Part shown: positions 44,641-54,177 of the stretch, piece by piece
Position numbering within the stretch: position 1 is the first letter of the stretch
Layout of the letters: each line of letters opens with the position of its first letter
Assembly: GCA_018401495.1 (NCBI GenBank)
Contig: JAGYJX010000031.1
Location: forward strand, 1 to 64,000
Length of the DNA: 64,000 bases
Source of the DNA: Rhodospirillaceae bacterium
GTDB lineage: Bacteria; Pseudomonadota; Alphaproteobacteria; Thalassobaculales; Thalassobaculaceae
Reading direction: 5' to 3'
Notes under the pieces: model-generated
What the model saw: the letters and a program-made list of their open reading frames with translations, nothing else
The model's database searches: none
Told to the model about the DNA's origin: nothing
Position numbers and translations under genes: made by a program

Positions 44641-45183
44641 ATGACGTCGGACACCCCGGGCGACGGGCAGCCCGCCCCGACCGATCCGGTCGGGGCGGTG
44701 CTGCACACGCTGTCTGCTCTGCTGGCGGTGTTTGGCGGGCTGCTGCTGGCCGCCGGCGCGCTGATGACCGTGGTCAGCGTGACCGGGCGCTACCTGTTCT
44801 CGGCCCCGATCTCCGGCGATATCGAACTGGTCGAACTCGGCGCCGGGGCGGCGATCGCGGCGTTCCTGCCGTATTGCCAGGCGCGCGGCGGCCACGTGAT
44901 CGTCGACTTCTTCACCGGCGGGATGCGGGCGACGGCGCGGGCCCGGCTGGACGGCCTCAACGCTCTGGTGTTCGCGGCCTGCGCCGGGCTGGTCGCCTGG
45001 CGGATGGCGCTCGGCGGCATCGACACCTACCTCGGCAACGACCAGACCATGGTGCTGGGGGTCCCCACCTGGCCGAGCTACGCGGTCATGGTGCCGGCCT
45101 TCGGCCTGCTGTGCCTGGTCTGCCTGCACGGCGCGGCGGTCGGCCTGCTGCGCGGAGCGTCGCCGCTTCCGGCCGCTCGATGA
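44641..45183 (+). CDS. dctQ: TRAP transporter small permease subunit (DctQ)
   Basis: This 180-residue protein has four hydrophobic helices and the family segment TGRYLFSAPISGDIELVELG followed by AAFLPYCQARGGHVIVDFFT. It is the small membrane subunit of the TRAP transporter, needed together with DctM for sodium-coupled uptake. It begins 27 nt after dctP and its stop overlaps the dctM start by 4 nt. Confidence 0.92.
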   Translation: MTSDTPGDGQPAPTDPVGAVLHTLSALLAVFGGLLLAAGALMTVVSVTGRYLFSAPISGDIELVELGAGAAIAAFLPYCQARGGHVIVDFFTGGMRATARARLDGLNALVFAACAGLVAWRMALGGIDTYLGNDQTMVLGVPTWPSYAVMVPAFGLLCLVCLHGAAVGLLRGASPLPAAR

Positions 45184-46499
45184 GCGGCACCGGCCTCGGC
45201 CTCGCGGTGTTCGCCGGCATGCTGGCGTTGATGGCGCTGCGCATGCCGATCGGCGTCGCCATGATGCTGGCCGGCGGCGGCGGCTTCGCGTTCATCGCCG
45301 GCTGGTTGCCGCTGATCGCCCAGCTGAAGTCCAGCGCCTACTACCTGTTCTCGAGCTACTCGCTGACGGTCATACCGCTGTTTCTGCTGATGGGGCAGTT
45401 CGCCACCCGCTCCGGGCTGTCGCGCGGCCTGTTCGGCGCCGCCAACGCCTGGCTCGGCCACCGGCCGGGCGGGATCGCCATGGCGGCGATCGGCGGCTGC
45501 GGACTGTTCGGGGCGATCTGCGGATCGTCGCTGGCGACCGCCGCGACCATGGGGCAGGTGGCACTACCGGAGCTGAAGCGCTATCGCTACTCGGGAGCGC
45601 TGGCGACCGGAGCCCTGGCCGCGGGCGGTACTCTGGGCATACTCATCCCACCGTCGGTCATACTGGTGATCTACGCCCTGCTGACCGAGCAGAACATCGC
45701 CAAGATGTTTCTGGCCGCCTTCATCCCCGGCATCCTCGCGGCGTTCGGCTACATGCTGGCGATCGCCGTCTATGTCCGGCTGTACCCGGACGAGGGGCCG
45801 GCCGGACCCGAGCACAGCACCGCGGAGAAGCTGCGGTCGCTGGTCGACATCTGGCCGGCGATGCTGATCTTCGCGCTGGTGATCGGCGGGATCTACACCG
45901 GCGCCTTCACCCCGACCGAGGCCGCCGCCTTCGGCGCCGCCGCCACCGGTCTGCTGGCGGCGGTCAAGGAGCGCATGGGCTGGCAGGGGCTGAAGGAGTG
46001 CCTGCTGGGTGCCGCCGAGGCGTCGGCGATGATCTTCCTGATCCTGTTCGGGGCGGAGCTGTTCAACGGCTTCCTCGCGCTCACCCGGATGCCCGACACG
46101 CTCGCCGAGGTGATCGGCGGCAGCGGCCTGTCGCCGATGCTGGTGCTGGTCGCGATCCTGCTGCTCTACCTGGCGCTGGGCTGCGTCATGGACAGCCTGT
46201 CGATGATCCTGCTGACCATCCCGATCTTCTTCCCGATCGTGATGGCGCTCGACTTCGGGCTGTCGCCGGAAGAGACCGCGATCTGGTTCGGGGTGATCGC
46301 GCTGGTGGTGGTCGAGGTCGGGCTGATCACCCCGCCGGTCGGGATGAACGTGTTCATCATCAACTCGATGGCCCGCGACGTGCCGATGATCGAGAGCTTC
46401 CGCGGGGTGCTGCCGTTCCTGATCTCCGACGGCCTGCGGGTGGCGCTGCTGATCGCGTTTCCGGCGATCACCCTCTGGCTGGTCGGCGTGCTCGGGTAG
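45180..46499 (+). CDS. dctM: TRAP transporter large permease subunit (DctM)
   Basis: This 439-residue polytopic membrane protein has the DctM signature elements ALRMPIGVAMMLAGGGGF, FLLMGQFATRSGLSRGLF, CGSSLATAATMGQVALPEL, GTLGILIPPSVILVIYALLT and the late GLITPPVGMNVFIIN. It forms the transport channel of the TRAP system, using an ion gradient. The ATG at 45180 overlaps the dctQ stop (ATGA), indicating coupled translation. Confidence 0.95.
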   Translation: MSGTGLGLAVFAGMLALMALRMPIGVAMMLAGGGGFAFIAGWLPLIAQLKSSAYYLFSSYSLTVIPLFLLMGQFATRSGLSRGLFGAANAWLGHRPGGIAMAAIGGCGLFGAICGSSLATAATMGQVALPELKRYRYSGALATGALAAGGTLGILIPPSVILVIYALLTEQNIAKMFLAAFIPGILAAFGYMLAIAVYVRLYPDEGPAGPEHSTAEKLRSLVDIWPAMLIFALVIGGIYTGAFTPTEAAAFGAAATGLLAAVKERMGWQGLKECLLGAAEASAMIFLILFGAELFNGFLALTRMPDTLAEVIGGSGLSPMLVLVAILLLYLALGCVMDSLSMILLTIPIFFPIVMALDFGLSPEETAIWFGVIALVVVEVGLITPPVGMNVFIINSMARDVPMIESFRGVLPFLISDGLRVALLIAFPAITLWLVGVLG

Positions 46500-46518
46500 A
46501 GCGACTGCTCGGCGGCGA

Positions 46519-47304
46519 CTACTCGGCGGCGGCGGCCGGGCGGTGTCCGGCGGCGCGGTCGCGCACCGCCGCGCCGAACGCCTGGAAGATCGCCCGGTCG
46601 ATGCCGGCCGCCGGGCGCGGCCATTCCGGGTGCCACTGCACGCCGAGGGTGAACCCCGCCGCGCCGGCGATCGAGATCGCCTCGACGATCCCGTCCGGCG
46701 CGGTCGCCTCGACCCGCACCCGCTCGCCCGGCCGGTCGACGCCCTGGCCGTGCAGGGAGTTGACCAGGTGGGGCCCGGCTCCGGCCAGGCCGTCGAGGAC
46801 CCCGCCGGGGGTCAGCGCGATCGGATGCGCCTTGCGGTACTTCCAGTCGAACGGAACGTCGCGGCGCATGCGATGGTCAAGCCGCGCGACGTCGTCGTGG
46901 ATGCGCTGCAGCAGGCTGCCGCCGAACGCGACGTTCATCTCCTGGAAGCCCCGGCACAACCCGAGCACCGGAACCCCGGCCAACACCGCGGCCCGGATCA
47001 ACGGCAAGGTCACGGCATCGCGCGCCGGGTCGTGATCGTCCGGATTCTCGGTGGGAGTGCCCTGGTAGTGCCGCGGATCGACGTTCGACGGGCTGCCGGT
47101 GAGCAGGATGCCGTCGAGCCTGGCCACCAGGACCTCCGGGTCGATCCCGGCCTCGAGCGCCGGGATGAGCACCGGGCAGCCGCCGATCTCGTCGGTCACC
47201 ACCGTCACGTACTTCTCGGTCACCCGCTGGTAGGCGTGCGCCTCGGTCTTCACCCGGCAGGCGGTCACCCCGATCAACGGCCACGGCGCCGTACTCTCGA
47301 CCAT
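46519..47304 (-). CDS. Gamma-glutamyl-gamma-aminobutyrate hydrolase family protein (class I glutamine amidotransferase-like)
   Basis: This 261-residue protein resembles PuuD: ILLTGSPSNVDPRHYQG, the nucleophile elbow VLGLCRGFQEMNVAFGG containing the catalytic cysteine, LHGQGVDR, and the histidine-glutamate pair in LGVQWHPEW. PuuD-type enzymes hydrolyse gamma-glutamyl bonds in putrescine breakdown. No other puu gene is adjacent, so the actual substrate is uncertain. It is convergent with dctM. Confidence 0.9.
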   Translation of the reverse strand: MVESTAPWPLIGVTACRVKTEAHAYQRVTEKYVTVVTDEIGGCPVLIPALEAGIDPEVLVARLDGILLTGSPSNVDPRHYQGTPTENPDDHDPARDAVTLPLIRAAVLAGVPVLGLCRGFQEMNVAFGGSLLQRIHDDVARLDHRMRRDVPFDWKYRKAHPIALTPGGVLDGLAGAGPHLVNSLHGQGVDRPGERVRVEATAPDGIVEAISIAGAAGFTLGVQWHPEWPRPAAGIDRAIFQAFGAAVRDRAAGHRPAAAAE

Positions 47305-47337
47305 CCTCGTCCTCGACTGCTGCGCGCCCCGGGCCTG

Positions 47338-47393
47338 GCGCCCCGACTCCGGCGCCCCGACTCCGGCGACCCGACTCCGACGCCCCGACCGTC
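47338..47393. repeat. 14-bp tandem repeat, about four copies
   Basis: The unit GCGCCCCGACTCCG occurs perfectly at 47338-47351 and 47352-47365, with one mismatch at 47366-47379, and as a degraded fourth copy. It fills most of the 100-bp gap between the hydrolase start and the lolA stop. It is noncoding and could influence readthrough from lolA's upstream neighbour, but no role is evident. Confidence 0.8.
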
Positions 47394-47404
47394 AGTATAG
47401 CCGA

Positions 47405-48040
47405 TCAGCGGCCGACGTCGTCGCCCGGCTTGCCGAAATCGAGCGGGCGGAACAGCTGGTTCGGGATATCGATCCCGAACTCGGGGTCGAGCAGCGCGAC
47501 CTTCACCGACACCTGCTGGGCGTCGACGATGGTCCACTGCTTGAGCGCCAGCGGATTGTCCTGGAACACCAGGGTCACGTGGCCCTGGTCCGGCTCGTCG
47601 CGCTGCCGGACCCGCAGCCGCAGCACGTTCGACTGGCTCTCGACGGCGTCCACGACCAGCTGGTCGCCGAACTCGACCCGTTCGTCGACCAGCACGGCGA
47701 GCGGCGAGGTGAACAGCGGGATCTGATTGGTCTGCTGCAGCTCAACATCCTGATAGGTAATCAGAATTCCGTCCGATGTAATGAGAACGGGGGACGGCGG
47801 TTCGTACTCGAACCGCATCCGTCCGGGGCGCCGCAGCCAGACGGTGCCGCGCGCGACGAGCCCGGTCGAGCTGGCCTGCAGGAAGCTCGACCGCATCGAC
47901 GTGATGCTGTTGAAGTACCGCTCGACGCGGGCGACGTTCGCCTTGTCCTCGGCGGTCAGTTCGGCGGCCGCCGCCGGACCCGCCAGCAGGCCGGCGGCGA
48001 TGGCGACGCCCATGAGGGCGGATGTCAGGGTTTTCAGCAT
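47405..48040 (-). CDS. lolA: LolA-family outer-membrane lipoprotein carrier protein
   Basis: This 211-residue protein has a signal peptide (LMGVAIAAGLLAGPAAAA) and a LolA-like fold: VERYFNSITSMRSSFLQASS, RGTVWLRRPGRMRFEYEPPS, LITSDGILITYQDVELQQTN and LALKQWTIVDAQQVSVKVAL. LolA ferries lipoproteins through the periplasm to the outer membrane. It lies 97 nt downstream of ftsK in the same direction, the usual alphaproteobacterial order. Confidence 0.92.
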   Translation of the reverse strand: MLKTLTSALMGVAIAAGLLAGPAAAAELTAEDKANVARVERYFNSITSMRSSFLQASSTGLVARGTVWLRRPGRMRFEYEPPSPVLITSDGILITYQDVELQQTNQIPLFTSPLAVLVDERVEFGDQLVVDAVESQSNVLRLRVRQRDEPDQGHVTLVFQDNPLALKQWTIVDAQQVSVKVALLDPEFGIDIPNQLFRPLDFGKPGDDVGR

Positions 48041-48137
48041 GACGCTCGATGTGCTCCCGCGCGGGTACCGATTCAAGCGCCGATTAGCCGCTACGCTCGT
48101 GGCGTGATCAAGGCGCGGCGTGGCCGACCGGTGGCGG

Positions 48138-50645
48138 TCAGCGCTCGGAGTGGTCGCCGACCAGCACCTCGCGCTTGCCGACGTGGTTGGCCTGGCTGAC
48201 CACGCCCTCGCTCTCCATCCGCTCGACGATGGTGGCCGCCCGGTTGTAGCCGATCTTCGAGATGGCGCTGGATGAACGAGGTCGAGCACTTGCCCTCGCG
48301 CGACACGATCGCCACCGCCTGGTCGTACAGGTCGTCGCCGGATCCGCCGCCCTCGCCGCCGCCCGGGCCAAGGCCCAGGACGTCGCCGAGGCCGTCGTCA
48401 TCCTCGGTCACGCTCTCGTCGTACTCCGGCTCGCCCTGCGCCTTCAGGTGGCGCACCACGTCCTCGACCTCCTCGTCGGAGCAGAACGGACCGTGGACAC
48501 GGGTGATGCGGCCGCCGCCGGCCATGTACAGCATGTCGCCCTGGCCGAGCAGCTGCTCGGCGCCCTGCTCGCCGAGAATGGTGCGGCTGTCGATCTTCGA
48601 GGTGACCTGGAAACTGATGCGGGTCGGGAAGTTCGCCTTGATGGTGCCGGTGATGACGTCGACCGACGGGCCGCTGGGTCGCCATGATGACGTGGATGCC
48701 GGCCGCCCGCGCCATCTGCGCCAGGCGCTGCACCGCGCCCTCGATGTCCTTGCCGGCCACCAGCATCAGGTCGGCGACCTCGTCGATGACCACGACGATG
48801 AACGGCAGCGGCGTCAGGTCGAGCGGTTCCTCCTCGAACACCGGCTTGCCGGTGTCGGCGTCGAAGCCGGTCTGCACCCGGCGCTTCAGGACCTCGCCCT
48901 TGCGCACCGCCTCGGCGAGGCGGGCGTTGTAGCCCTCGATGTTGCGGACCCCGAGCTTGGACATCGCCCGGTACCGGCTCTCCATCTCGCGCACCGTCCA
49001 TTTCAGCGCGACCACCGCCTTCTTGGGATCGGTCACGACCGGCGACAGCAGGTGCGGGATGCCGTCGTACACCGACAGCTCGAGCATCTTCGGGTCGACC
49101 ATGATGAAGCGGCAGCGCTCCGGCGGCAGCCGGTAGAGCAGCGACAGGATCATGGTGTTGACGGCCACCGACTTGCCCGAGCCGGTGGTGCCGGCGATCA
49201 GCAGGTGCGGCATGCGCGCCAGATCCACGGAGACCGGGCTGCCGCTGATGTCCTTGCCGAGCGCGATGGTGAGCTTGCCGCCGCTGTTGGAGTAGGCGTC
49301 GGATTCCAGGATGTCGCGCAGGTAGACGGTCTCGCGCCGGCTGTTCGGCAGCTCGATGCCGATGACGTTGCGGCCCGGCACCACGGCGACGCGCACCGAG
49401 ACCGCGCTCATCGAGCGGGCAATGTCGTCGGACAGCCCGATCACCCGCGACGACTTGGTGCCGGGCGCCGGCTCCAGCTCGTACAGCGTCACCACCGGGC
49501 CGTAGCGCACCTTGCCGATGGTGCCCTTCACGCCGAAGTCCTGCAGGACCGATTCCAGCATCCGGGCGTTCTGCTCCAGCGCGTCCTCGTCCGGCCCATG
49601 ACCGGCCGCCGGCGGGTCGGTCAGCAGGTCGAGCGACGGGAAGGCGTAGTCGCCGGTCGGCCCGAGGTCGAGGTTGCCCTGGCTCGCCGCCGGGCTGCGC
49701 GCCGGCCGCGCCGGCTTCTCGACCCGCTTGGCGGCGCGCTGGGCGGCGCGCACCGCGGCGGCGGGCGCGCTGTCGTCGGCCGCCGGGCGATGGTCGTCGG
49801 GACGGCGGTCGTCGACCTCGAACGGCGGCTGGTCGTCGTCCCCGACCGGCCGGGCCGGCCCAGGCCGCCGGCGGCGCGGGCCGCCTCGGGCGCCCCGCGC
49901 AGCCGCGGCTCCGCGCCGACCGGTCTCGGATCGGGCGAAGGCGCGGGCGCCGAAGCGAGCGCCGTACCGGGCGCCGGCGCCGGCGCCGCGCCACCCCAGG
50001 CTGGCGCCGCGCCGGGTCAGCGAACCGGCACCGCGCGCCAGCCCCCACAGCCCGACCGCCGCGTCGCGCAGGCTGTAGCCGACGCACAACAGCGCCAGCC
50101 CGATCGCCAGCAGCCCGGCCAGCACGGCCACTGGCAGCAGGCCGCCCACCGGCTCCAGATAGGGCGCGACACGCGCCGCCGGTTCCAGGATCAGCTGGCC
50201 GAGGAAGCCCCCGAGGCCGGCGCGCAGCGGCCAGGTGCGGCGGCACCGGCGCCGCGGCGGCGGCGAGCGTGGCGAGCGCGAGCGTCGGCGGCAGCAGCCC
50301 GATCCGCAGCGCCGGGCGGCCGATCGACTCGTGGCGCAGCATGCGCCAGCCCCAGATCGCCGGCAGCAGCACCAGCAGCGCGCTGGCGACGCCGAGCGAT
50401 TGCAGCAGCAGGTCGGCGACGATCGCGCCGGGCAGGCCCAGCGGGTTTGCAACCGGGCTGACGGCGGCGCCGGCGGTGTTCAGCGACGGGTCGCCGGCGT
50501 CGAAGCCGACCAGCGCCACCGCCAGGGCGGCCGCCAGCGCCACCAGCGCCACCCCGGCGATCTCCTCGGCGCGGCGCCGCAGATAGCGGCTTGCCACGTC
50601 GGGCAACAGGGTTCTCGATCCGCCTCGGCTGCCGGCCCGCGCCAT
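48138..50645 (-). CDS. ftsK: DNA translocase FtsK, with three apparent frameshifts
   Basis: Joining three slips yields a full FtsK of about 835 residues. The N-terminus has four membrane helices (AGVALVALAAALAVALVGFD and others), followed by an Ala/Arg/Pro-rich linker. The motor domain carries Walker A IAGTTGSGKSVAVNTMIL and Walker B PFIVVVIDEVADLM. The C-terminal gamma winged-helix (IGYNRAATIVERMESEGVVS) reads KOPS sites. Breaks lie near 50233, 48670 and 48262; each is explained by one extra base, and together they keep the total length a codon multiple. FtsK pumps chromosome termini through the division septum. Start at ATG 50645; 50663 is also possible. Confidence 0.9.
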
Positions 50646-50730
50646 GGTTCCGCCCGTCCCCATTGTCGCACGGCCCGCCCCTTGACCCCCAAGGCACGCC
50701 GTATCGGTTTTGTTCCAAGTCGGGAACTAC

Positions 50731-50757
50731 TCTATACGACAGGGCATTACGCGGCAA
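50731..50757 (-). promoter_or_regulatory. Weak promoter candidate upstream of ftsK
   Basis: On the minus strand TTGCCG (50752-50757) and TATAGA (50731-50736) are spaced by 15 bases, shorter than ideal. A GTTCC-N6-GGAAC inverted repeat (50712-50727) lies between this element and ftsK. The region is the most AT-rich part of the gap between ftsK and the amtB terminator. Confidence 0.3.
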
Positions 50758-50820
50758 CCTTCAGGCTTAGGCTAAGGACAGAGGTGGCCCGGGCGCCCGG
50801 TTCCGAGGGACCTCCAACAG

Positions 50821-50851
50821 AAAACGGGCCCGCGCGTCGCCGCCGGGCCCG
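50821..50851 (-). terminator. Rho-independent terminator downstream of amtB
   Basis: On the minus strand two CGGGCCCG arms (50844-50851 and 50825-50832) form a GC-rich stem with an 11-nt loop, directly followed by TTTT at 50824-50821. It lies 57 nt past the amtB stop and fits an intrinsic terminator for glnK-amtB. Confidence 0.7.
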
Positions 50852-50867
50852 AGTCCAGGGAGAGAGA

Positions 50868-50902
50868 ATGCCCGGGCGGCCGCCGAGGCGGCCGCCCGGC
50901 AT
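50868..50902. repeat. Long inverted repeat just after amtB
   Basis: ATGCCcGGGCGGCCGCC pairs with GGCGGCCGCCCGGCAT over 16 bp with a single bulged C and a 2-nt centre. It is six bases past the amtB stop, and with the terminator at 50821-50851 would form a double hairpin protecting the transcript end. Confidence 0.6.
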
Positions 50903-50907
50903 GCCGG

Positions 50908-52246
50908 TCAGATGGTCTGCGAGCCGCGCCCGAACTCGGGGTAGGCCTCCAGGCCGCACTCGGCCCGGTCGAGGCCCATGACCTCGTCTTCCTCGCTCGG
51001 CCGGAGACCCATGACGGTCTTCAGCACCAACCAGACGATCGCGCTGGTCACCACGATGAAGCGCGCCGATCGAGACGATGGCGATCAGCTGGTTGACGAT
51101 GCTGGCGTCGCCGTTCGTGAGCACCACCGCGATGGTTCCCCAGATGCCGCACACCAGGTGGACCGGGATGGCGCCGACGACGTCGTCGATCTTCAGCTTG
51201 TCGAGCACCGGCACCGAGAACACCACCAGCAGGCCGCCGACCGCGCCGACGAACACCGCCATGCCCGGGCTCGGGAGCAGCGGCTCGGCGGTGATCGAGA
51301 CCAACCCGCCGAGGGCGCCGTTCAGGGCCATCGTCAGGTCGACCTTCTTGTACATGATCGAGGTCAGGACGATCGCCACCACCACGCCGGCCGCCGCCGC
51401 CAGGTTGGTGTTCACGTAGATCGCCGCGATCGCGACGACGTCGGCCGCCGAGCCCATGGCGAGCTGCGAGCCGCCGTTGAAGCCGAACCAGCCGAGCCAG
51501 AGGATGAAGGTGCCGAGCGTGGCGATCGCCAGGTTCGAACCCGGCATCGGGTTGACGGTGCCGTCCTTGTTGAACTTGCCGCGCCGCGCGCCGACGATGA
51601 TCGCGCCGGTGAGCGCCGCCCAGCCGCCGACCGAGTGCACGATGGTCGAGCCGGCGAAGTCGAGGAAGCCGAGCTCCTTGAGCCAGCCGCCGCCCCAGCT
51701 CCACGAGCCCTGGATCGGGTACAGCACACCCGTCAGCACGACCACGAAGATCAGGAAGGGCAGGAGCTTGATGCGTTCGGCGAGCGCGCCGGAGACGATC
51801 GACGCCGCCGCCGCCACGAACACCATCTGGAAGAACCAGTCGGACGATGCCGAGTAGCCGACGCCGTCGGCGTCATACACGAACCCGTCCGCGGTCACCT
51901 GCGGGTCGGCCGCCGACCACGGCAGCGGCGTGCCGAAATAGCCGCCGTCGACGCCCGAGTACATGAGGTTGTAGCCGATCGCCCAGAACATCAGTCCGGC
52001 GATCGAGTACAGCGCGATGTTCTTCGTGCACTGCATGGCGGCGTTCTTGGTCCGCACCAGGCCGGTCTCCAGCATGGCGAAGCCGGCGGCCATCCACATG
52101 ACCAGGAAGCCGTGCATCAGGAACGAGAGGCTGTTCAGGATGAACGCCGTCTCCTCCTCGACCGCCGCCGATGCAGCGTGGACGAAGCCTATGGTGGCGA
52201 CGCTCGTGGCGAGCGCCAGCACGCTGAAACTCGTGAACTTCTTCAT
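50908..52246 (-). CDS. amtB: Ammonium transporter AmtB, frameshifted near 51063
   Basis: Joined frames encode about 446 residues: a signal peptide (VLALATSVATIGFVHAASA) and eleven membrane helices of the Amt family. The substrate-site region FLDFAGSTIVHSVGGWAAL has the conserved Asp and first pore histidine, and AIPVHLVCGIWG carries the second. The frame breaks after IVSIGA, where one extra C is present; restoring it continues FIVVTSAIVWLVLKTVMGLR to FGRGSQTI. The channel imports ammonium and is gated by GlnK, encoded 20 nt upstream. Confidence 0.93.
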
Positions 52247-52266
52247 TTCGGATTCCCCCGCATGCC

Positions 52267-52605
52267 TCAGAGCGCGTCCGCGTCGGTCTCGCCGGTGCGG
52301 ATCCGCACCGCCTGCGACACGTCGAGCACGAAGATCTTCCCGTCGCCGATGCGGCCGGTGTTCGCGGACTTCTGGATGGCCTCGACCACCGGAGCCACGA
52401 GGTCGTCGCCGACCACCACCTCGACCTTCACCTTCGGGAGGAAGTTCACCGAGTATTCCGCACCCCGGTAGATTTCCGTCTGGCCCTTCTGCCGGCCGAA
52501 CCCCTTGACCTCACTCACCGTCAGACCCTGGATGCCCAGGGCGGTGAGCGACTCGCGGACCTCGTCGAGCTTGAAGGGCTTGATAATGGCCATGACGAGT
52601 TTCAT
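52267..52605 (-). CDS. glnK: Nitrogen regulatory PII protein GlnK
   Basis: This 112-residue PII protein has MKLVMAIIKPFKLDEVRESL at its start, the T-loop with Y51 in EIYRGAEYSVNFLPK (the uridylylation site) and the ATP-binding GDGKIFVLDVSQAVRIRTGE. It senses ATP/ADP and 2-oxoglutarate and blocks AmtB when nitrogen is plentiful. The tight glnK-amtB linkage is standard. A sigma-54-like element lies 130 bp upstream. Confidence 0.96.
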   Translation of the reverse strand: MKLVMAIIKPFKLDEVRESLTALGIQGLTVSEVKGFGRQKGQTEIYRGAEYSVNFLPKVKVEVVVGDDLVAPVVEAIQKSANTGRIGDGKIFVLDVSQAVRIRTGETDADAL

Positions 52606-52943
52606 GCAGCCAACCCTCGCGCCTGAATGTTCCCGATGATCCGAGCGGCGACCGGGCAACCCCGAAATGTGTCCCCCCAGGACAGCCCGCGCGCCGCTCG
52701 GATGGCCCGCACGACACGGTCCAACGGTCTCTTCATCAAGAAGCGTGCCGGATTCCCCGGAACCGGAAAACCCCAGATGAATCAACGCTTTAATAAAATC
52801 AGACCGGAGAGGCCTCGAGCTGTGCCGCACCGCAATGGCGAAAGTTCCGGCAATCACCCAGAAGTGCCTAAGTTTTGATCATGTCCCGTGGCGTTCGGTC
52901 GCCCTTGCCGCGGCGGCGCGCTCGGCTACCTTGAGGGGTCGGA
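52606..52943. other. 338-bp divergent intergenic region between glnK and the UbiH-type gene
   Basis: No gene is visible. The region contains a sigma-54-like promoter directed at glnK (52735-52750) and, about 80 bp upstream of it, a partial NtrC-like half-site pattern GCAC-N5-TGG (52827-52838). An AT-rich stretch (CTTTAATAAAATCAG) lies at about 52789-52803. Confidence 0.45.
52735..52750 (-). promoter_or_regulatory. Sigma-54-like promoter for glnK-amtB
   Basis: CGGCACG-CTTC-TTGAT on the minus strand matches the -24/-12 consensus TGGCACG-N4-TTGCW except at the first T and the -12 C. Spacing between the GG and the -12 element is exact. It lies 130 bp before glnK, a gene commonly controlled by NtrC and sigma-54, which supports the assignment. 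Confidence 0.5.
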
Positions 52944-54176
52944 ATGAAGCGGGCGTGGAGCGTGGGCATGAAACGGGTGGACGCCGTCGTCGCGGGAGCC
53001 GGACTGTCCGGCCTGTCGATCGCCCTCGCGCTCGCCGAGGGCGGCCTGGAGGTGGCGATCGTCGACCGGAGCGACCCGAGGGCGGTTCCGGCCGGCCAGG
53101 GCGACATCCGGACCACCGCCATCTCGCTGTCGTCGCGCCGCCTGCTGGAAACCCTGGGCGCCTGGGAGGCGGTGGCCGACGGCGCCGAGCCGATCCTGGA
53201 CATCCGGGTGACCGACGGCGACTCGCCGATCCACATGGACTACGACCACCGCGCGGTCGGCGACGAGCCGATGGGCCACATCGTCGTCAACGAGACCCTG
53301 AAGGCCGCCCTGCTCGACCGGCTCGCCGGCCATCCCGGCGCCACGGTCGCCGAGCCCGGGGTGGTGAGTTCGCTGGCGGTCGATGCCGCGAGCGCGACCC
53401 TGACCCTGCACGACGGCCGGCAGCTCGCCGGGTCGCTGGTGATCGCCGCCGACGGCCGGGAGTCGTCGGTGCGCGCGCTGGCCGGCCTGCGGGTCACCCG
53501 GGTGCCGTACCGGCAGTCGAGCATCGTCGACACCATCGGCCACGAGCTGCCGCACCACGGCCTCGCGCACGAACGGTTCCTGCCCGGCGGGCCGCTCGCC
53601 CTGCTGCCGATGACCGGCCACCGCTCGGCGCTGGTGTGGACCGAGAGCACCCCGGTGGCCGACCGGATCGCCCGTCTCGGCGACGCCGACTTCGCTGCCG
53701 CCCTGCTGGAGCGGTTCGGCGAATCCCTCGGCCACCTGCGCCCGCTGGGGCCGAGGCGCGTCTACCCGCTCGAGATGATCGCCGCCGAGCGCTTCGTCGC
53801 CGACCGGATCGCGCTGGTCGGCGACGCCGCCCACGCCATGCACCCGGTGGCGGGCCAGGGCTTCAACCTCGGCCTGCGCGACGTGGCGGTGCTCGCCGAG
53901 GTGCTCGCCGACGGCGTTCGGCTCGGCCTCGACCCCGGCTCGCCGACCCTGCTGCGCGACTACCAGCGTCGGCGCCGGTTCGACAGCGCCACCATGATGG
54001 CGTCGACCGACGGGCTGGTCCGGCTGTTCTCCAACGACATCGGCCCGGTGCGGGCGGTCCGTGGCCTCGGCCTCGGGATCGTCGACCGGATCCCGGCGTT
54101 CAAGCGGATCGCGATCCGGCACGCCATGGGCACGCTCGGCTCGCTGCCGAGGCTGCTCCGCGGCGAGCCGCTTTAG
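52944..54176 (+). CDS. UbiH/UbiF/VisC/COQ6-type FAD-dependent hydroxylase
   Basis: This 410-residue flavoprotein monooxygenase has the FAD-binding motif VVAGAGLSGLSIALALAEGG, the ADGRESSVRALAGL segment and the second FAD motif GDAAHAMHPVAGQGFNLG, typical of ubiquinone-biosynthesis hydroxylases. It most likely hydroxylates the benzoquinone ring precursor, although positional specificity in alphaproteobacteria cannot be read from sequence. ATG 52944 follows GAGGGG; ATG 52968 is an alternative. crcB starts one base after its stop. Confidence 0.92.
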   Translation: MKRAWSVGMKRVDAVVAGAGLSGLSIALALAEGGLEVAIVDRSDPRAVPAGQGDIRTTAISLSSRRLLETLGAWEAVADGAEPILDIRVTDGDSPIHMDYDHRAVGDEPMGHIVVNETLKAALLDRLAGHPGATVAEPGVVSSLAVDAASATLTLHDGRQLAGSLVIAADGRESSVRALAGLRVTRVPYRQSSIVDTIGHELPHHGLAHERFLPGGPLALLPMTGHRSALVWTESTPVADRIARLGDADFAAALLERFGESLGHLRPLGPRRVYPLEMIAAERFVADRIALVGDAAHAMHPVAGQGFNLGLRDVAVLAEVLADGVRLGLDPGSPTLLRDYQRRRRFDSATMMASTDGLVRLFSNDIGPVRAVRGLGLGIVDRIPAFKRIAIRHAMGTLGSLPRLLRGEPL

Positions 54177-54177
54177 C

